Assembly: GCF_009932355.1 (NCBI RefSeq)
Contig: NZ_LEKU01000009.1
Coordinates: forward strand, 62,001 to 126,000
DNA length: 64,000 nt
Origin: Riemerella anatipestifer_E
Lineage (GTDB): Bacteria; Bacteroidota; Bacteroidia; Flavobacteriales; Weeksellaceae
Direction: 5' to 3'
In this document: in pieces, positions 35,941-44,264 of the stretch
How the letters are laid out: each line of letters begins with the position of its first letter
Numbering within the stretch: position 1 is the first letter of the stretch
Notes under the pieces: model-generated
What the model saw: only the letters and a program-made list of their open reading frames with translations
What the model was told of the DNA's origin: nothing
Database searches by the model: none
Made by a program: the position numbers and the translations under genes

Positions 35941-36263
35941 AAATCCAAATAAAAATAGAGCAGGAAACGCTCCAACTGCTCAATAGACTAATGGGAGATT
36001 ATGATTTGTTGGCAAAATCTTTGCCGAAAAGTAAAACGGGACAATCTATAATGATAGAGCTTCGAGATATTCTGTTCAAAAAAGGTATTTCTTCTTTCGC
36101 CAATGACACAAAAAAAGCATCTAAAATAACAATGAGATACCACACCGTTGAGTGCCTTTATTTGTGGATAAAATATACACAAGAGAGTGCCCAAATTGGA
36201 GCCTATGAAAATAACAAGTTGGAAATTTTAAAAAATCAAATCCACCCCTCAATAATTCAATAA
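35937..36263 (+). CDS. Hypothetical early protein, 108 residues
   Basis: A mixed helix/beta protein with EQETLQLLNRLMGDYDLLAKSLPKSKTG near its start. I do not recognise a family. It is coupled to the preceding peptide (ATGA) and followed one base later by the next gene. Confidence 0.45.
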   Translation: MKIQIKIEQETLQLLNRLMGDYDLLAKSLPKSKTGQSIMIELRDILFKKGISSFANDTKKASKITMRYHTVECLYLWIKYTQESAQIGAYENNKLEILKNQIHPSIIQ

Positions 36264-36264
36264 T

Positions 36265-36702
36265 ATGAGAGAATATATCGCTTTACACAAGAAAAGTTCC
36301 CGAAAAATTTATTTTAAGTACAGCTTTTTAGGTGTTTTAGAAGAACTAAAACTGTACGGCGAAAAATACACGGAGGAACAAGTGAAATGGGTATTACAAA
36401 GTACAAGAATGCCATTTACAGAATCTCAAATGTTGTTTTTATGCTCTAATAAAAAGTTAGATTTCGACTATATGCCAATGCCTACAGATTTGAGTTTTGA
36501 AATTTTCTGGAACCTCTACGGCTACAAAAAAGGCAAAATAGCTACTACCCAAAAAGCGTGGAATGCCTTGTCCGATGCAGACAAAATAGAAGTTCTGCTC
36601 TATATACCTAAGTTCAAAGAAACGAAAAAGATAGATAAAACGGCTATGCCGTACCCTTCAACCTTCCTCAACCAAAAATACTGGTTGGCGGATAAAATTT
36701 AA
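36265..36702 (+). CDS. Replication-like accessory protein (DnaD/primosomal C-terminal pattern)
   Basis: The 145-residue protein has in its second half FEIFWNLYGYKKGKIATTQKAWNALSD, and ends with PYPSTFLNQKYW. That FW..Y..K.GK...W..L.....YPsTFLn..yW arrangement is common in phage replisome-organiser and DnaD-like proteins. No catalytic motif is present. A role in recruiting the host replisome for replicative transposition is plausible, not shown. Confidence 0.5.
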   Translation: MREYIALHKKSSRKIYFKYSFLGVLEELKLYGEKYTEEQVKWVLQSTRMPFTESQMLFLCSNKKLDFDYMPMPTDLSFEIFWNLYGYKKGKIATTQKAWNALSDADKIEVLLYIPKFKETKKIDKTAMPYPSTFLNQKYWLADKI

Positions 36703-36706
36703 TCTT

Positions 36707-36991
36707 ATGATAAGAACGATATTTAAACAGCCAAACCTCATAAATATACAAGTAGATACTCATGTGCCTCAGTCCGACATTTTAATATTTCTAATGATAA
36801 GAGGCTACGAAATAAAACCGTATGTCTATAGAGAACCTGCCGAAAAGGGATTTTTAATAGACGAGCCACCTTTTGAGTGGCACACCTTCACGGCAACAAA
36901 AGAAGGAGAAGCACAAAGCAAAGATAATTTATTTTTAAATGTCTTTGAAAAGGAGGTTAAAAAGCTTTTAAAAGAATTTATGAGTTTTTAA
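36707..36991 (+). CDS. Hypothetical early protein, 94 residues
   Basis: A mixed charged protein with no recognised domain. It ends the early operon just before a strong terminator. PPFEWHTFTATKE near its middle may be a small beta motif. Confidence 0.45.
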   Translation: MIRTIFKQPNLINIQVDTHVPQSDILIFLMIRGYEIKPYVYREPAEKGFLIDEPPFEWHTFTATKEGEAQSKDNLFLNVFEKEVKKLLKEFMSF

Positions 36992-36994
36992 TCC

Positions 36995-37025
36995 AACCGC
37001 TTGGAACTTCCGAGCGGTTTTTTTT
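36995..37025 (+). terminator. Terminator of the early operon
   Basis: AACCGCT (36995-37001) pairs with AGCGGTT (37013-37019), followed by a run of T. The inner bases GGAA/TTCC can extend the stem. Confidence 0.9.
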
Positions 37026-37032
37026 ATTTTTG
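37025..37032 (+). promoter_or_regulatory. Promoter -7 element for the PH-domain gene
   Basis: TATTTTTG fits TAnnTTTG, 22 bases before the ATG at 37055, immediately after the early terminator. Confidence 0.45.
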
Positions 37033-37054
37033 AGAAGTTAAAAAAATATTAGTT

Positions 37055-37429
37055 ATGAAAATAGATTTATTAGCTAGCTTTAGCGTAGTACAAGAGGACG
37101 ACATTAACAAAGCAACAGAACTTTTCTCCAGTTTTTTTGTAGAGGGCGAAAAAGTAGAGCTTGCGTACACACACGCTCGTGATAAAGTAGTATTTACTAA
37201 CAAAAGATTAATCTGTTATGATGTTCAGGGGCTTACAGGTTCTAAAAAAGAATTTAGATTTTTCCCGTATTCAAAGATAACTTCATTTTCCGTAGAGACG
37301 GCTGGACTTTTTGACGGCGATAGCGACTTTAAAATGTGGGTATCCGGTGTAGGTGTATTTGGGATTAAGTTTAGTAAAAAAATAGATATAAAGAAAATAG
37401 GAGTATTTTTATCAAATAAGATAATCTAG
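37055..37429 (+). CDS. Bacterial PH-domain protein, single-gene unit
   Basis: The 124-residue protein has the bacterial pleckstrin-homology pattern of YvbH/DUF1696: a helical N-terminus, then a beta barrel (KVVFTNKRLICYDVQGLTGSKKEFRFFPYSKITSFSVE). It closes with a terminal helix. It has its own -7 element and is enclosed by terminators on both sides, the arrangement of a phage moron expressed during lysogeny. The role is unknown; host-stress or defence functions are possible. Confidence 0.7.
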   Translation: MKIDLLASFSVVQEDDINKATELFSSFFVEGEKVELAYTHARDKVVFTNKRLICYDVQGLTGSKKEFRFFPYSKITSFSVETAGLFDGDSDFKMWVSGVGVFGIKFSKKIDIKKIGVFLSNKII

Positions 37430-37448
37430 TAAAAAACAATTGAATCAA

Positions 37449-37478
37449 AAAACGCCAGTTTGCTTGGCGTTTTTTTTT
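37449..37478 (+). terminator. Terminator after the PH-domain gene
   Basis: AACGCCA (37451-37457) pairs with TGGCGTT (37465-37471), with a seven-base loop, followed by a run of T. Confidence 0.9.
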
Positions 37479-37482
37479 GCTT

Positions 37483-37490
37483 TAATTTTG
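37483..37490 (+). promoter_or_regulatory. Promoter -7 element before the small HTH gene
   Basis: TAATTTTG fits TAnnTTTG, only 4-5 bases before the ATG at 37495, which would give a leaderless transcript or imply a later start. Confidence 0.4.
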
Positions 37491-37494
37491 CGAT

Positions 37495-37677
37495 ATGACA
37501 CGAAGACAACGCTTACACTTACGCAACCAAAAAGTTAGAAAACTTTTCGAGGAGGTTTCTATAAAGCATCCTCAGTGGCGTATTGATGCCGTAATTACAG
37601 AAGTTGCTGAGCGTGTTTTTTTATCAGAGCGAACGGTAGAGGCTATATTGCGAGGCGAGGGTTGTTATTCCGAATAA
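37495..37677 (+). CDS. Small HTH protein, possible late-gene activator
   Basis: The 60-residue basic protein has a helix-turn-helix at about residues 25-54 (WRIDAVITEVAERVFLSERTVEAILRG). It lies alone between two terminators at the boundary of the early and late regions, where Mu places mor and C. An activator for the divergent late promoter at 44133-44319 is a reasonable guess. It is much shorter than Mor (about 129), so this is inference from position only. Confidence 0.5.
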   Translation: MTRRQRLHLRNQKVRKLFEEVSIKHPQWRIDAVITEVAERVFLSERTVEAILRGEGCYSE

Positions 37678-37743
37678 ATTTGTATATTTGCATAAGGTAC
37701 TTAAAGTTCGCGAGGTAAAAGTCAAGAATATGTCAGTACATAA

Positions 37744-37770
37744 AAAAGCAACTCATTACGAGTTGCTTTT
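37744..37770. terminator. Bidirectional terminator between the HTH gene and the head operon
   Basis: AAAAGCAACTC (37744-37754) and GAGTTGCTTTT (37760-37770) form an 11-bp stem with a five-base loop and T-rich tails both ways. The stop codon of the minus-strand MuF gene lies in the loop. Confidence 0.88.
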
Positions 37771-38964
37771 CACATTTATAACCTTTCCATTTTTAATAAT
37801 ATACACATTGGTTATTTTAGGAAAAGTTTTAAACTTTCTAACGGCTTCTATCTCCACCTCTTCTATAGATAAAGGAGAAGCATCTAAATCAAAAACGATA
37901 CATTCACAGCCTTGCTCGTTAGCAGAGCGATAAACATTTCTAAGGTTTTTAACTTTAGAGGTTTCAACAGCCTTTCTTTCTGCTATTTTTCCTAATATTT
38001 CATATTCTGGGTTTTTAACTTTGAACATAATATCAGGGTTCAAGTGCGGTCTTATTTTCACAGGTATTCCTAGCTCTTTGGCTAATATCTTAGCCGTAGC
38101 TATATTGCTAGATAAATCTTTTTTATCTGCAAATGGACTTACCTTAACGGTTGCCCCATTTTTAGCTTTATAAATTGTTTTATAGGGAGCCAATAACTTA
38201 GATTTTTCTAAGAGAACTTTACTTTCTCTAATCACCTTATTAAACATTTCTATGCTCCATGCAGTAATCTTTTCTATCATTTCTGGATTAAATCCTCCAG
38301 AAGTTAGATAGGCGGAAGTCGAAAATATTTTACCGCTCAATGCTGGGTTGTTAGCAAACGCCTCTTTTATTAGTGGTTCTACCTTAGCATATTCACTTAC
38401 GGGCTCATCGGTGGGTACTACATAACATCGGCAACCCCAATCATTAGGAGGTAGGTGTGTCTTCCAAAATTCGTGTTCTACAGGTAATATCAAACCGTCC
38501 CACGCTTGGTGTTTTTCACGCACTCGCTTATCTCCAATGGTCCTATATTGCAGGTTAGGATAAAGGTGCTTGTTAGCCAAATACTTTTGGTATTTTCCTG
38601 CTTGAGTGGCAATGGCTACGGTTTGGTCGTATTCTGTTTTCAACCATCGGCGGTTGTATTCAATATTCAAATCATCTGCCTTTTGCTTAAACTCTCTCCA
38701 GCTAAGTTCCCTACCATTATCAGTTAGCAAGGCTTCTAATTGATTTCTAAAACTCGTCTCTTTAAAAGCTGAAAACTCGGCAATATTTCGTTTGAGCGAT
38801 AAAGCAAGCTCTTCGCTGTAATGTTCTAAGGTGGGCGAATAGCCAACATCTACGGCATTACTTAACTTATCATAATAGTACCGCCATAGCTTCTCTCTTT
38901 GCTCCTCGCTGACTTGTCGCTCATTAAATGCCTCACGAATATAATCTTCAATTAGCCTACTCAA
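37756..38964 (-). CDS. MuF minor head protein with C-terminal toxin-like nuclease domain
   Basis: The 402-residue protein starts with a Mu gpF-type head-morphogenesis domain. The HxxWDGLILPVEHEFWKTHLPPNDWGCRC segment (about residues 150-180) is the family signature. After a linker (about 210-260) an unrelated C-terminal domain follows. NPEYEILGKIAERK places Glu320, Glu329 and Lys331 in a pattern like the E/D-ExK core of CdiA-C/PBECR tRNase toxins, then SANEQGCECIVFDLD and a final IIKNGKVI strand. This is the MuF polymorphic-toxin architecture of temperate phages. The nuclease call is inferred from motif shape. Confidence 0.7.
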   Translation of the reverse strand: MSRLIEDYIREAFNERQVSEEQREKLWRYYYDKLSNAVDVGYSPTLEHYSEELALSLKRNIAEFSAFKETSFRNQLEALLTDNGRELSWREFKQKADDLNIEYNRRWLKTEYDQTVAIATQAGKYQKYLANKHLYPNLQYRTIGDKRVREKHQAWDGLILPVEHEFWKTHLPPNDWGCRCYVVPTDEPVSEYAKVEPLIKEAFANNPALSGKIFSTSAYLTSGGFNPEMIEKITAWSIEMFNKVIRESKVLLEKSKLLAPYKTIYKAKNGATVKVSPFADKKDLSSNIATAKILAKELGIPVKIRPHLNPDIMFKVKNPEYEILGKIAERKAVETSKVKNLRNVYRSANEQGCECIVFDLDASPLSIEEVEIEAVRKFKTFPKITNVYIIKNGKVINVKSNS

Positions 38965-39044
38965 ACCTGTATCATGATTCTGCTTGTTGAGTGTGATAGG
39001 CTCACTCCCACAACACTGGGTGCGATAGTGTAATTTGAGTAGGC

Positions 39045-40307
39045 TTAGGGCTTTTTTGCCTCTTGCTGTTTTGGATCGTTCGTGCTAATATTCGCAGTGT
39101 TCTGCGTTGGCATAGTTTCAATCTCTACACCGTAGGTCTGTTCTATGTAATCCTTTTTAAGTATATAACCGTTGCTTAATAATACACCATCTACCTCTAT
39201 TTGTTCTTTAGGGTCAGTAGTTTGCTCTATTTGTATTTTGGCATTTTCTGGAATGTTATAGCCTAAATTACGCATCGCAGGCACTAACTTGTTATTGAGA
39301 AACGCCAACATTTTTTTGTTGTCGGCATAGATGACCTCTTTGAGTGTATTTTCGTGTACGCCACCTTGTGCCTTACTACTGCCATTTTCAGTAGTCATTG
39401 TTTGGTGCAGAACCAATTTAGAAAGCTCTTTGTCTAAGGCTTCAATTTTTCTATAAAACACTTGGAAAGCGTCGGACTTGCTGTTTTCTTTGATGTCTAT
39501 TTCCGTTCCGATAGGAAACACACCATAAGGAGCCGACCCCATTTCTTCTAACCACCCAGCCACTTCATTTTTAACCGTGTCCGATTGCGAAGCTATTTTA
39601 GCAATACGAATAGGAACTCCAAACAGCTCTTCGAACTCGTCCCAGCTTCCCCAAGAATGGCGTTTTAGAATACAATACACCGCCGCTTTTTCTAATAGTC
39701 CAACGGGGCTATAAAACTGAGCGAAAAGTAATACATCGGACACCTCTCTAATATCTATACCCTCATTGGCGTCCCAATCTTTTAAAAGTAAATGACGCTC
39801 TGGTATAATAAGCCCTCTATCAATGAGCTCTACCTCTTTAATTTCGCCTTTAGCGAAGTCTTTAATCCAAATTACAGAGTTACCGTGATAAATACTTTCG
39901 TGTGCCCATTTAATAGTATTTTCAAACCATTCTTGGTCTTTGATATAGTTGGTCAGTTGGTCGTCTTTAATGCCGTCAATGGCAAAAATGAAGTCGTTAT
40001 TTACTACTCTAAGGGTACGGTTCTCGGTTACTGCCGTGAGGTGCCCGTCCAATAAAATATCCTGATAGACCTCTTCCATAGGATAAGTGCGTGGGAACTC
40101 TGGCTGATACCTGGCGTATCTTGCACTTTGCCAGTGGTTAATTTCCATACGCCAAAGCCTTCGCTGTCGGCGAATAATATCAAGCATTAGCTGGGTTACT
40201 TTAGCCACATCTTGTGTATTGTTTTTATTGAGGTGCACACTTTTTTTCAAGGCGTTACCTTTTAGCTGAATGCCCCTGTCGGTATATCGTTTTTTGGTTT
40301 TGCTCAT
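39045..40307 (-). CDS. Portal protein, Mu gp29-like (DUF935)
   Basis: The 420-residue protein has DUF935 portal features: RYPQ/EF segment near residues 65-75, QDILLDGHLTAV (about 83-94), and RPERHLLLKDWD region. GSWDEFEELFGVPIRIA (about 220-236) is the most conserved stretch. The portal forms the dodecameric DNA gate at the capsid vertex. It overlaps the gpG-like gene by 4 bases and precedes MuF, as in Mu (29-30/F). Confidence 0.85.
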   Translation of the reverse strand: MSKTKKRYTDRGIQLKGNALKKSVHLNKNNTQDVAKVTQLMLDIIRRQRRLWRMEINHWQSARYARYQPEFPRTYPMEEVYQDILLDGHLTAVTENRTLRVVNNDFIFAIDGIKDDQLTNYIKDQEWFENTIKWAHESIYHGNSVIWIKDFAKGEIKEVELIDRGLIIPERHLLLKDWDANEGIDIREVSDVLLFAQFYSPVGLLEKAAVYCILKRHSWGSWDEFEELFGVPIRIAKIASQSDTVKNEVAGWLEEMGSAPYGVFPIGTEIDIKENSKSDAFQVFYRKIEALDKELSKLVLHQTMTTENGSSKAQGGVHENTLKEVIYADNKKMLAFLNNKLVPAMRNLGYNIPENAKIQIEQTTDPKEQIEVDGVLLSNGYILKKDYIEQTYGVEIETMPTQNTANISTNDPKQQEAKKP

Positions 40308-40798
40308 TGTTTGAATATTTTGTCTAACTCTTTTGTTACTTTAGTCTCAATGTTTTTGCTCAATGTTTTTGATTCTCCCATAAATTGGCGTTTAGGCATT
40401 CCGTCCAAACCTTCGTTATGCCTTTTCGCATAGTCTTTAGGTGTAGAATAGACTACTCTATCCTTTTCTTTTTTTGTGTTTATAGAGTGTCTTAATTTAT
40501 TGCCACCGCTTCCGTGTCCTGTTAAAATAGGGCGGTCTTTAAGTTTACTGCCATAACGGTTTAGAGCTCCCATTTTACCCACTCGGTTGGTTCGGTAGCG
40601 GGTAATATCTCGCCCTCGCTTATCGGTTGTTTTTCGCTCTTTCCAAGGCTGTGGTCCTCCATCATTAAAACCTTCGTCTTCAAAGTTTTTTTGAATAAAC
40701 TTTTCGCCCTCTATTGCTATAATGTCGATTATATCATTTTGTACAAATTGGGCAACTTCATTGAGCTTGGCTTGTAGGTCTCTTAAATCTTTTCCCAT
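40304..40798 (-). CDS. Virion morphogenesis protein, Mu gpG-like
   Basis: The 164-residue basic protein matches phage virion morphogenesis (gpG/tail completion) proteins. The N-terminal helix (LRDLQAKLNEV) and F-DGGPQPWKERK (about residues 44-56) are typical. The middle LKDRPILTGHGSGGNKLRHSI and the end PKRQFMGESKTL are also family features. It acts at the head-tail connection. It lies between the gp36-like and portal genes on the minus strand. Confidence 0.8.
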   Translation of the reverse strand: MGKDLRDLQAKLNEVAQFVQNDIIDIIAIEGEKFIQKNFEDEGFNDGGPQPWKERKTTDKRGRDITRYRTNRVGKMGALNRYGSKLKDRPILTGHGSGGNKLRHSINTKKEKDRVVYSTPKDYAKRHNEGLDGMPKRQFMGESKTLSKNIETKVTKELDKIFKQ

Positions 40799-40836
40799 TA
40801 TTTTTCATTTTTATATCTGCCAGCGGTGGCTCACTG

Positions 40837-41274
40837 TTACCAGTGGTTTCTGTAGGTTTTTCTACTACCTAATTTCATAAAAGGGCTTGGCTTATCGGGT
40901 ACGCCATCGCCATCTATATCGACCATTTTTTTAGGCAAGTCTGCTTCAATAGTTCCCCTTGCTATTTTCTCTAACCAAAGCATTGCCTCGTCGTATCGCG
41001 TCTTTGCTACCTCGTTCATGTTTTTCGTTCTACGGATATAAATTTCGTGTATCACTATATCTTTGAGGTATTTTAATAAGACCTTTGGGCGTTCGTTCTC
41101 TTCTTTTTCAAATATGGCGGTGGTGTCGTAATATTTGAATAGATACGACTTCATAAGGTCAATACTCTCTGCAATGATTTCCTCTACTATGCTATTATCG
41201 CCATTAGTTATTAAATCAATTACCTCACGGGTAGCGACGGTTTTCAGTTCATCTATTTTTAAAAACATTTTCAA
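40837..41274 (-). CDS. Mu gp36-like protein (DUF1320)
   Basis: The 145-residue acidic helical protein resembles DUF1320, a head-completion family. The N-terminal MFLKIDELKTVATREVIDLIT and central HEIYIRRTKNMNEVAKTRYDEAMLWLEKIARG (about residues 76-107) are diagnostic. A C-terminal DIDGDGVPDKP stretch resembles a calcium-binding loop, which may be decoration. Confidence 0.7.
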   Translation of the reverse strand: MKMFLKIDELKTVATREVIDLITNGDNSIVEEIIAESIDLMKSYLFKYYDTTAIFEKEENERPKVLLKYLKDIVIHEIYIRRTKNMNEVAKTRYDEAMLWLEKIARGTIEADLPKKMVDIDGDGVPDKPSPFMKLGSRKTYRNHW

Positions 41275-41753
41275 AAGCGTTTAAATGTTATTTTTTTAGG
41301 TTGATACGGATACTTAGTTTGTTTGTATATCAATGTTGAAAAAGTCAGACGATAGCTCATAATACCGTCTTCATTGATTTGCAATTCATCCTCTCCTGTT
41401 TGTTGTAGTGGCTTGAATTGTTCGCCGTTTAGGAACTGCAACGCATCGGTAATACTGTCCAATATATCCAACTCCATTAGTCCGTGTTCAGGGTCGGTGG
41501 TTCCCAAATGCTGGTCCGTCCAGCCGTCTTTACAATAAAAATCAATATGCACCTCACAACTGCCCTCTTGTCCGTGTTCCGTCATCGTTTCATAGCGGAT
41601 AGGCATTACTTGGATGAGTGCTGCAGTCCATATTTCAGGGTAGTTTTTTTTAGGATTATCAAATTGCCCTCGTTGTAGGTCTATCAGTTCTAAGCCCCGC
41701 ACATTTGCAAGGGCTTGTTTTATTTTTACAAAAAGTTCTTTTCTTACGGTCAT
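41271..41753 (-). CDS. Mu gp37-like head-tail connector protein
   Basis: The 160-residue protein overlaps the gp36-like gene by 4 bases and resembles Mu gp37-type connector or tail terminator proteins. IKQALANVRGLELIDLQRGQF sits at the N-terminus and CEVHIDFYCKDGW in the middle. A long helix, MELDILDSITDALQFLNG, follows. The assignment rests on gene order and pattern. Confidence 0.55.
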   Translation of the reverse strand: MTVRKELFVKIKQALANVRGLELIDLQRGQFDNPKKNYPEIWTAALIQVMPIRYETMTEHGQEGSCEVHIDFYCKDGWTDQHLGTTDPEHGLMELDILDSITDALQFLNGEQFKPLQQTGEDELQINEDGIMSYRLTFSTLIYKQTKYPYQPKKITFKRF

Positions 41754-41791
41754 TGCTTTTTACTTTTAAAATTGCCAGCGGAGGCTCTCGC

Positions 41792-43378
41792 TTATACTCT
41801 TCGTTTTTTATTTCGTTTGCCGATGAGAGGCTTTCCGCTTCCTTCCGCTTTTGAATACCCGTAATAAAGTTGAGCTAACGCTACGGCTCGCTCTAAGGTG
41901 TCGGGAGCATCGTCATTACTTGTTGTTCCCTTTTCAAAAGCCAATACTTGCTTCATAAAAGCCTCATAATCTTTCTCGTCTTTTAGTTTTTCGTCCCAAA
42001 ACAAGAGTTTGCGAGTTAGGATATTCCGCAGGGTTGCCTCTATTCGGTTATGCTTGTCGCCTTGCTGGTGCTGTGGAGTGGGAACATCCGTACAATCGTT
42101 ATCCTCTGCCGTTTGCAAAATAACCGGCGAATATACGGCTTGTTGGGCTGCAGTGGCATCGTAAAATGATAAAGGTGTATAGCCTTTTTGTTTATACTTA
42201 AAAATCCAAGAAAAATGCATTTCCATTGCCGAATTGATACTACAACGCTGACAAAAAGTCTCCAATACCGTCAAACGCAAGCCTTGTACACCGATTAGAA
42301 CTCCTGCTTTATAGTCGCCATTGGAAGTGTAGGATAAATCCCAATGTACTAAAAAGCCGTCCCAAACTTCCTTGTGGTGTACTTTTCGATGGATGATTTC
42401 TTTCGCTTTAAAGAGTTTACCCTCTTCAATTGGATTGTTGAAATCCTCCCGTTGGGAAGTGTAATAATCGTCGTCTTCTATAATATCAATAACCTCTTGT
42501 TTGGTATATCGCTCGTCCCAACTAGGTGTCCAATCTTTCACATCTTTGTAATTGTCTTTGGTGATGTTTTTAGTAGCTAAATCCACTCGGCTTAAGTCAA
42601 AATGTTTACTTTCTTTGAAAGCATTCATCATAAAGTCAAGGATGCCGTCTTTTACGATGTAGTTATTGGGTACGATTAAGCGACCACGCTGTTTGTGAAA
42701 GGCTTTTTTAAGGTCGCCTGTAATCTTTTCGCCATACTTTCGCACCATATCTTGGCGTTTGGCTCTATCTCGATCCTCGCAGTCGTCCACGCTGGCAAAG
42801 TCAGGTCGGTATTGTCCAAACCTTAGACCTCTAAACGGTTGGTTCAATCCTAACGCTTTGAAATATTTGCCATCTTTGGTTTGAAACTCGCCATCAGCCC
42901 AGTTGCCATAGCTCAATTGAACTCCAAAGTCTTTAATAATTCTTTCATTGCTTTCTAAATGTACCTGTAAATCGGAAAGCAATATTTTAGAAAGATTTTC
43001 ATTCGCACCAATAAGAATAGCAAAAAACAATTCGTTGTTTTCTTTCAGGTGCAAAATGTTCCCTACATTGGTATGGATAGACTTCGCCGCACCACGGAAC
43101 CATTGTCGGAACTGGCGTATCTTTCTATCGTGAAAAACTTTCTCATAGCTACTTTGATGAAACTTGGCACTGGGGGCATCTGCCAAAGGCAAACCACTAT
43201 TCACTCCAAAATAGTAATCGAAAAATTCCACATAATTCTCAGGTTTCAATAGGTATTGGATACGCTCTTGTTGTTGGTCTACACTTTCTTTAACCAACGA
43301 CTTCGTCGTTAGTTCCTTGACCATTTTAGAAAGCCTAAAATACCGCTCTTTTGCCTCTTTGAGTTCTGTTTTAGTCAT
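41792..43378 (-). CDS. Terminase large subunit
   Basis: The 528-residue packaging motor has an N-terminal ATPase with the deviant Walker A WFRGAAKSIHTN (near residue 92), Walker B FASVDDCED (about 196-204), and a C-terminal RNase H-like nuclease starting VHWDLSYTSNGDYKAGVLIG (about 344). Mu-like phages use it for headful packaging of integrated copies together with flanking host DNA. Its 5' end overlaps the small-subunit gene. Confidence 0.88.
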   Translation of the reverse strand: MTKTELKEAKERYFRLSKMVKELTTKSLVKESVDQQQERIQYLLKPENYVEFFDYYFGVNSGLPLADAPSAKFHQSSYEKVFHDRKIRQFRQWFRGAAKSIHTNVGNILHLKENNELFFAILIGANENLSKILLSDLQVHLESNERIIKDFGVQLSYGNWADGEFQTKDGKYFKALGLNQPFRGLRFGQYRPDFASVDDCEDRDRAKRQDMVRKYGEKITGDLKKAFHKQRGRLIVPNNYIVKDGILDFMMNAFKESKHFDLSRVDLATKNITKDNYKDVKDWTPSWDERYTKQEVIDIIEDDDYYTSQREDFNNPIEEGKLFKAKEIIHRKVHHKEVWDGFLVHWDLSYTSNGDYKAGVLIGVQGLRLTVLETFCQRCSINSAMEMHFSWIFKYKQKGYTPLSFYDATAAQQAVYSPVILQTAEDNDCTDVPTPQHQQGDKHNRIEATLRNILTRKLLFWDEKLKDEKDYEAFMKQVLAFEKGTTSNDDAPDTLERAVALAQLYYGYSKAEGSGKPLIGKRNKKRRV

Positions 43379-43838
43379 CTTGTAACAATTGTGTTATATA
43401 GGCGTCAAAGTATGGTCGTATCGTCTTTATAAGATCCAATAGCTCCTCTTGCGTTTTACCCTTTGCTTTACCTGCTTTATTAAGCATATATTCCGTAAAT
43501 CCGTCCACACTTTCCATGGTGTAAACAGCTTTCTTTCGGCTATCGGTAATGCGGTCAAAAGCGGCGACTATCTTAGAAATATCATCGGCTTTATAAGGCA
43601 AGGGTTCTCCTTTTTGAATTGCTAACGCACATTGAAGGGTTAGGCGTTTCATCACACTAGGTTTAATGCTTGAGAGTTCTCGTTCTTCTTCCCATTTATC
43701 CTCCTCTGCCCAATTACTAAGGGTTTTTTGGGTTACTCCTAATATCTTGGAAATATCTACATACGAAAAGCCCGAGGCGTATAATTGTCGCCCTTGGCTC
43801 TGCTTTTCGATACGGTCTTCTCTTCGTAGTCTTGCCAT
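43371..43838 (-). CDS. Terminase small subunit
   Basis: The 155-residue protein has an N-terminal helix-turn-helix (about residues 18-45, LYASGFSYVDISKILGVTQKTLSNWAEEDKWEEE), typical of small terminases that bind pac DNA. Helical oligomerisation regions follow. It overlaps the large subunit by 8 bases. Confidence 0.8.
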   Translation of the reverse strand: MARLRREDRIEKQSQGRQLYASGFSYVDISKILGVTQKTLSNWAEEDKWEEERELSSIKPSVMKRLTLQCALAIQKGEPLPYKADDISKIVAAFDRITDSRKKAVYTMESVDGFTEYMLNKAGKAKGKTQEELLDLIKTIRPYFDAYITQLLQDD

Positions 43839-43841
43839 AGT

Positions 43842-44132
43842 TTATTCTTTATATGTTCCGTCAATCATTAGTTTGCCATTGGGTTGAAGGCTCACATCAT
43901 TTATTTGCATGCCGTCATATTCCAATTGCTTTTTGGTTTCGATGAGCAGTTCTGTATAGCGGTCATCAGCAAGCATTTGCACAATACCCACACCTACCTC
44001 GGGAAACTCTTTGTACTCTCCTTTATTCGCCATCAGGATATGCTTTTGGTGTTGTTTATTCGAGTGTCCTACGACAAAATCGCCGTCTTTTATTTCTAAA
44101 TCGTTATCATCGTTCAGTAAGATATCTTGCAT
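43842..44132 (-). CDS. Baseplate wedge-like protein (gp25/GPW type)
   Basis: The 96-residue protein starts MQDILLNDDNDLEIKDGDFVVGHSNKQHQ. This is the pattern of DUF2634/gp25-like baseplate proteins in Bacteroidota phages (LDxxNDL..xGD). If so, a tail gene sits first in the head operon, far from the other baseplate genes at 50986-55268. It starts the leftward late operon. Confidence 0.5.
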   Translation of the reverse strand: MQDILLNDDNDLEIKDGDFVVGHSNKQHQKHILMANKGEYKEFPEVGVGIVQMLADDRYTELLIETKKQLEYDGMQINDVSLQPNGKLMIDGTYKE

Positions 44133-44203
44133 AGGTATTTGGGTTTAGTTATTCGTTAATGTTGATGCAAATTTCACTCATATAAATAGCCTAATAAATT
44201 TGG

Positions 44204-44264
44204 TATCCAACGCTTGTATAATTTTAACACAATGCTTGTAGTTTTTTAATACAAGCGTTGGATA
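44204..44264. promoter_or_regulatory. Divergent late control region with a 16-bp perfect inverted repeat
   Basis: TATCCAACGCTTGTAT at 44204-44219 is repeated inverted at 44249-44264, with a 29-base spacer that contains a third partial copy, GCTTGTA (44234-44240). It lies in the 187-base gap between the leftward head operon and the rightward protease-tail operon. Neither side has a good TAnnTTTG box, so both late promoters may need a phage activator bound here. Confidence 0.6.

Noticed and set aside
37688..37933. Plus-strand ORF of 81 residues overlapping the MuF gene
   Set aside because: It runs through the bidirectional terminator and antisense to a well-supported gene.
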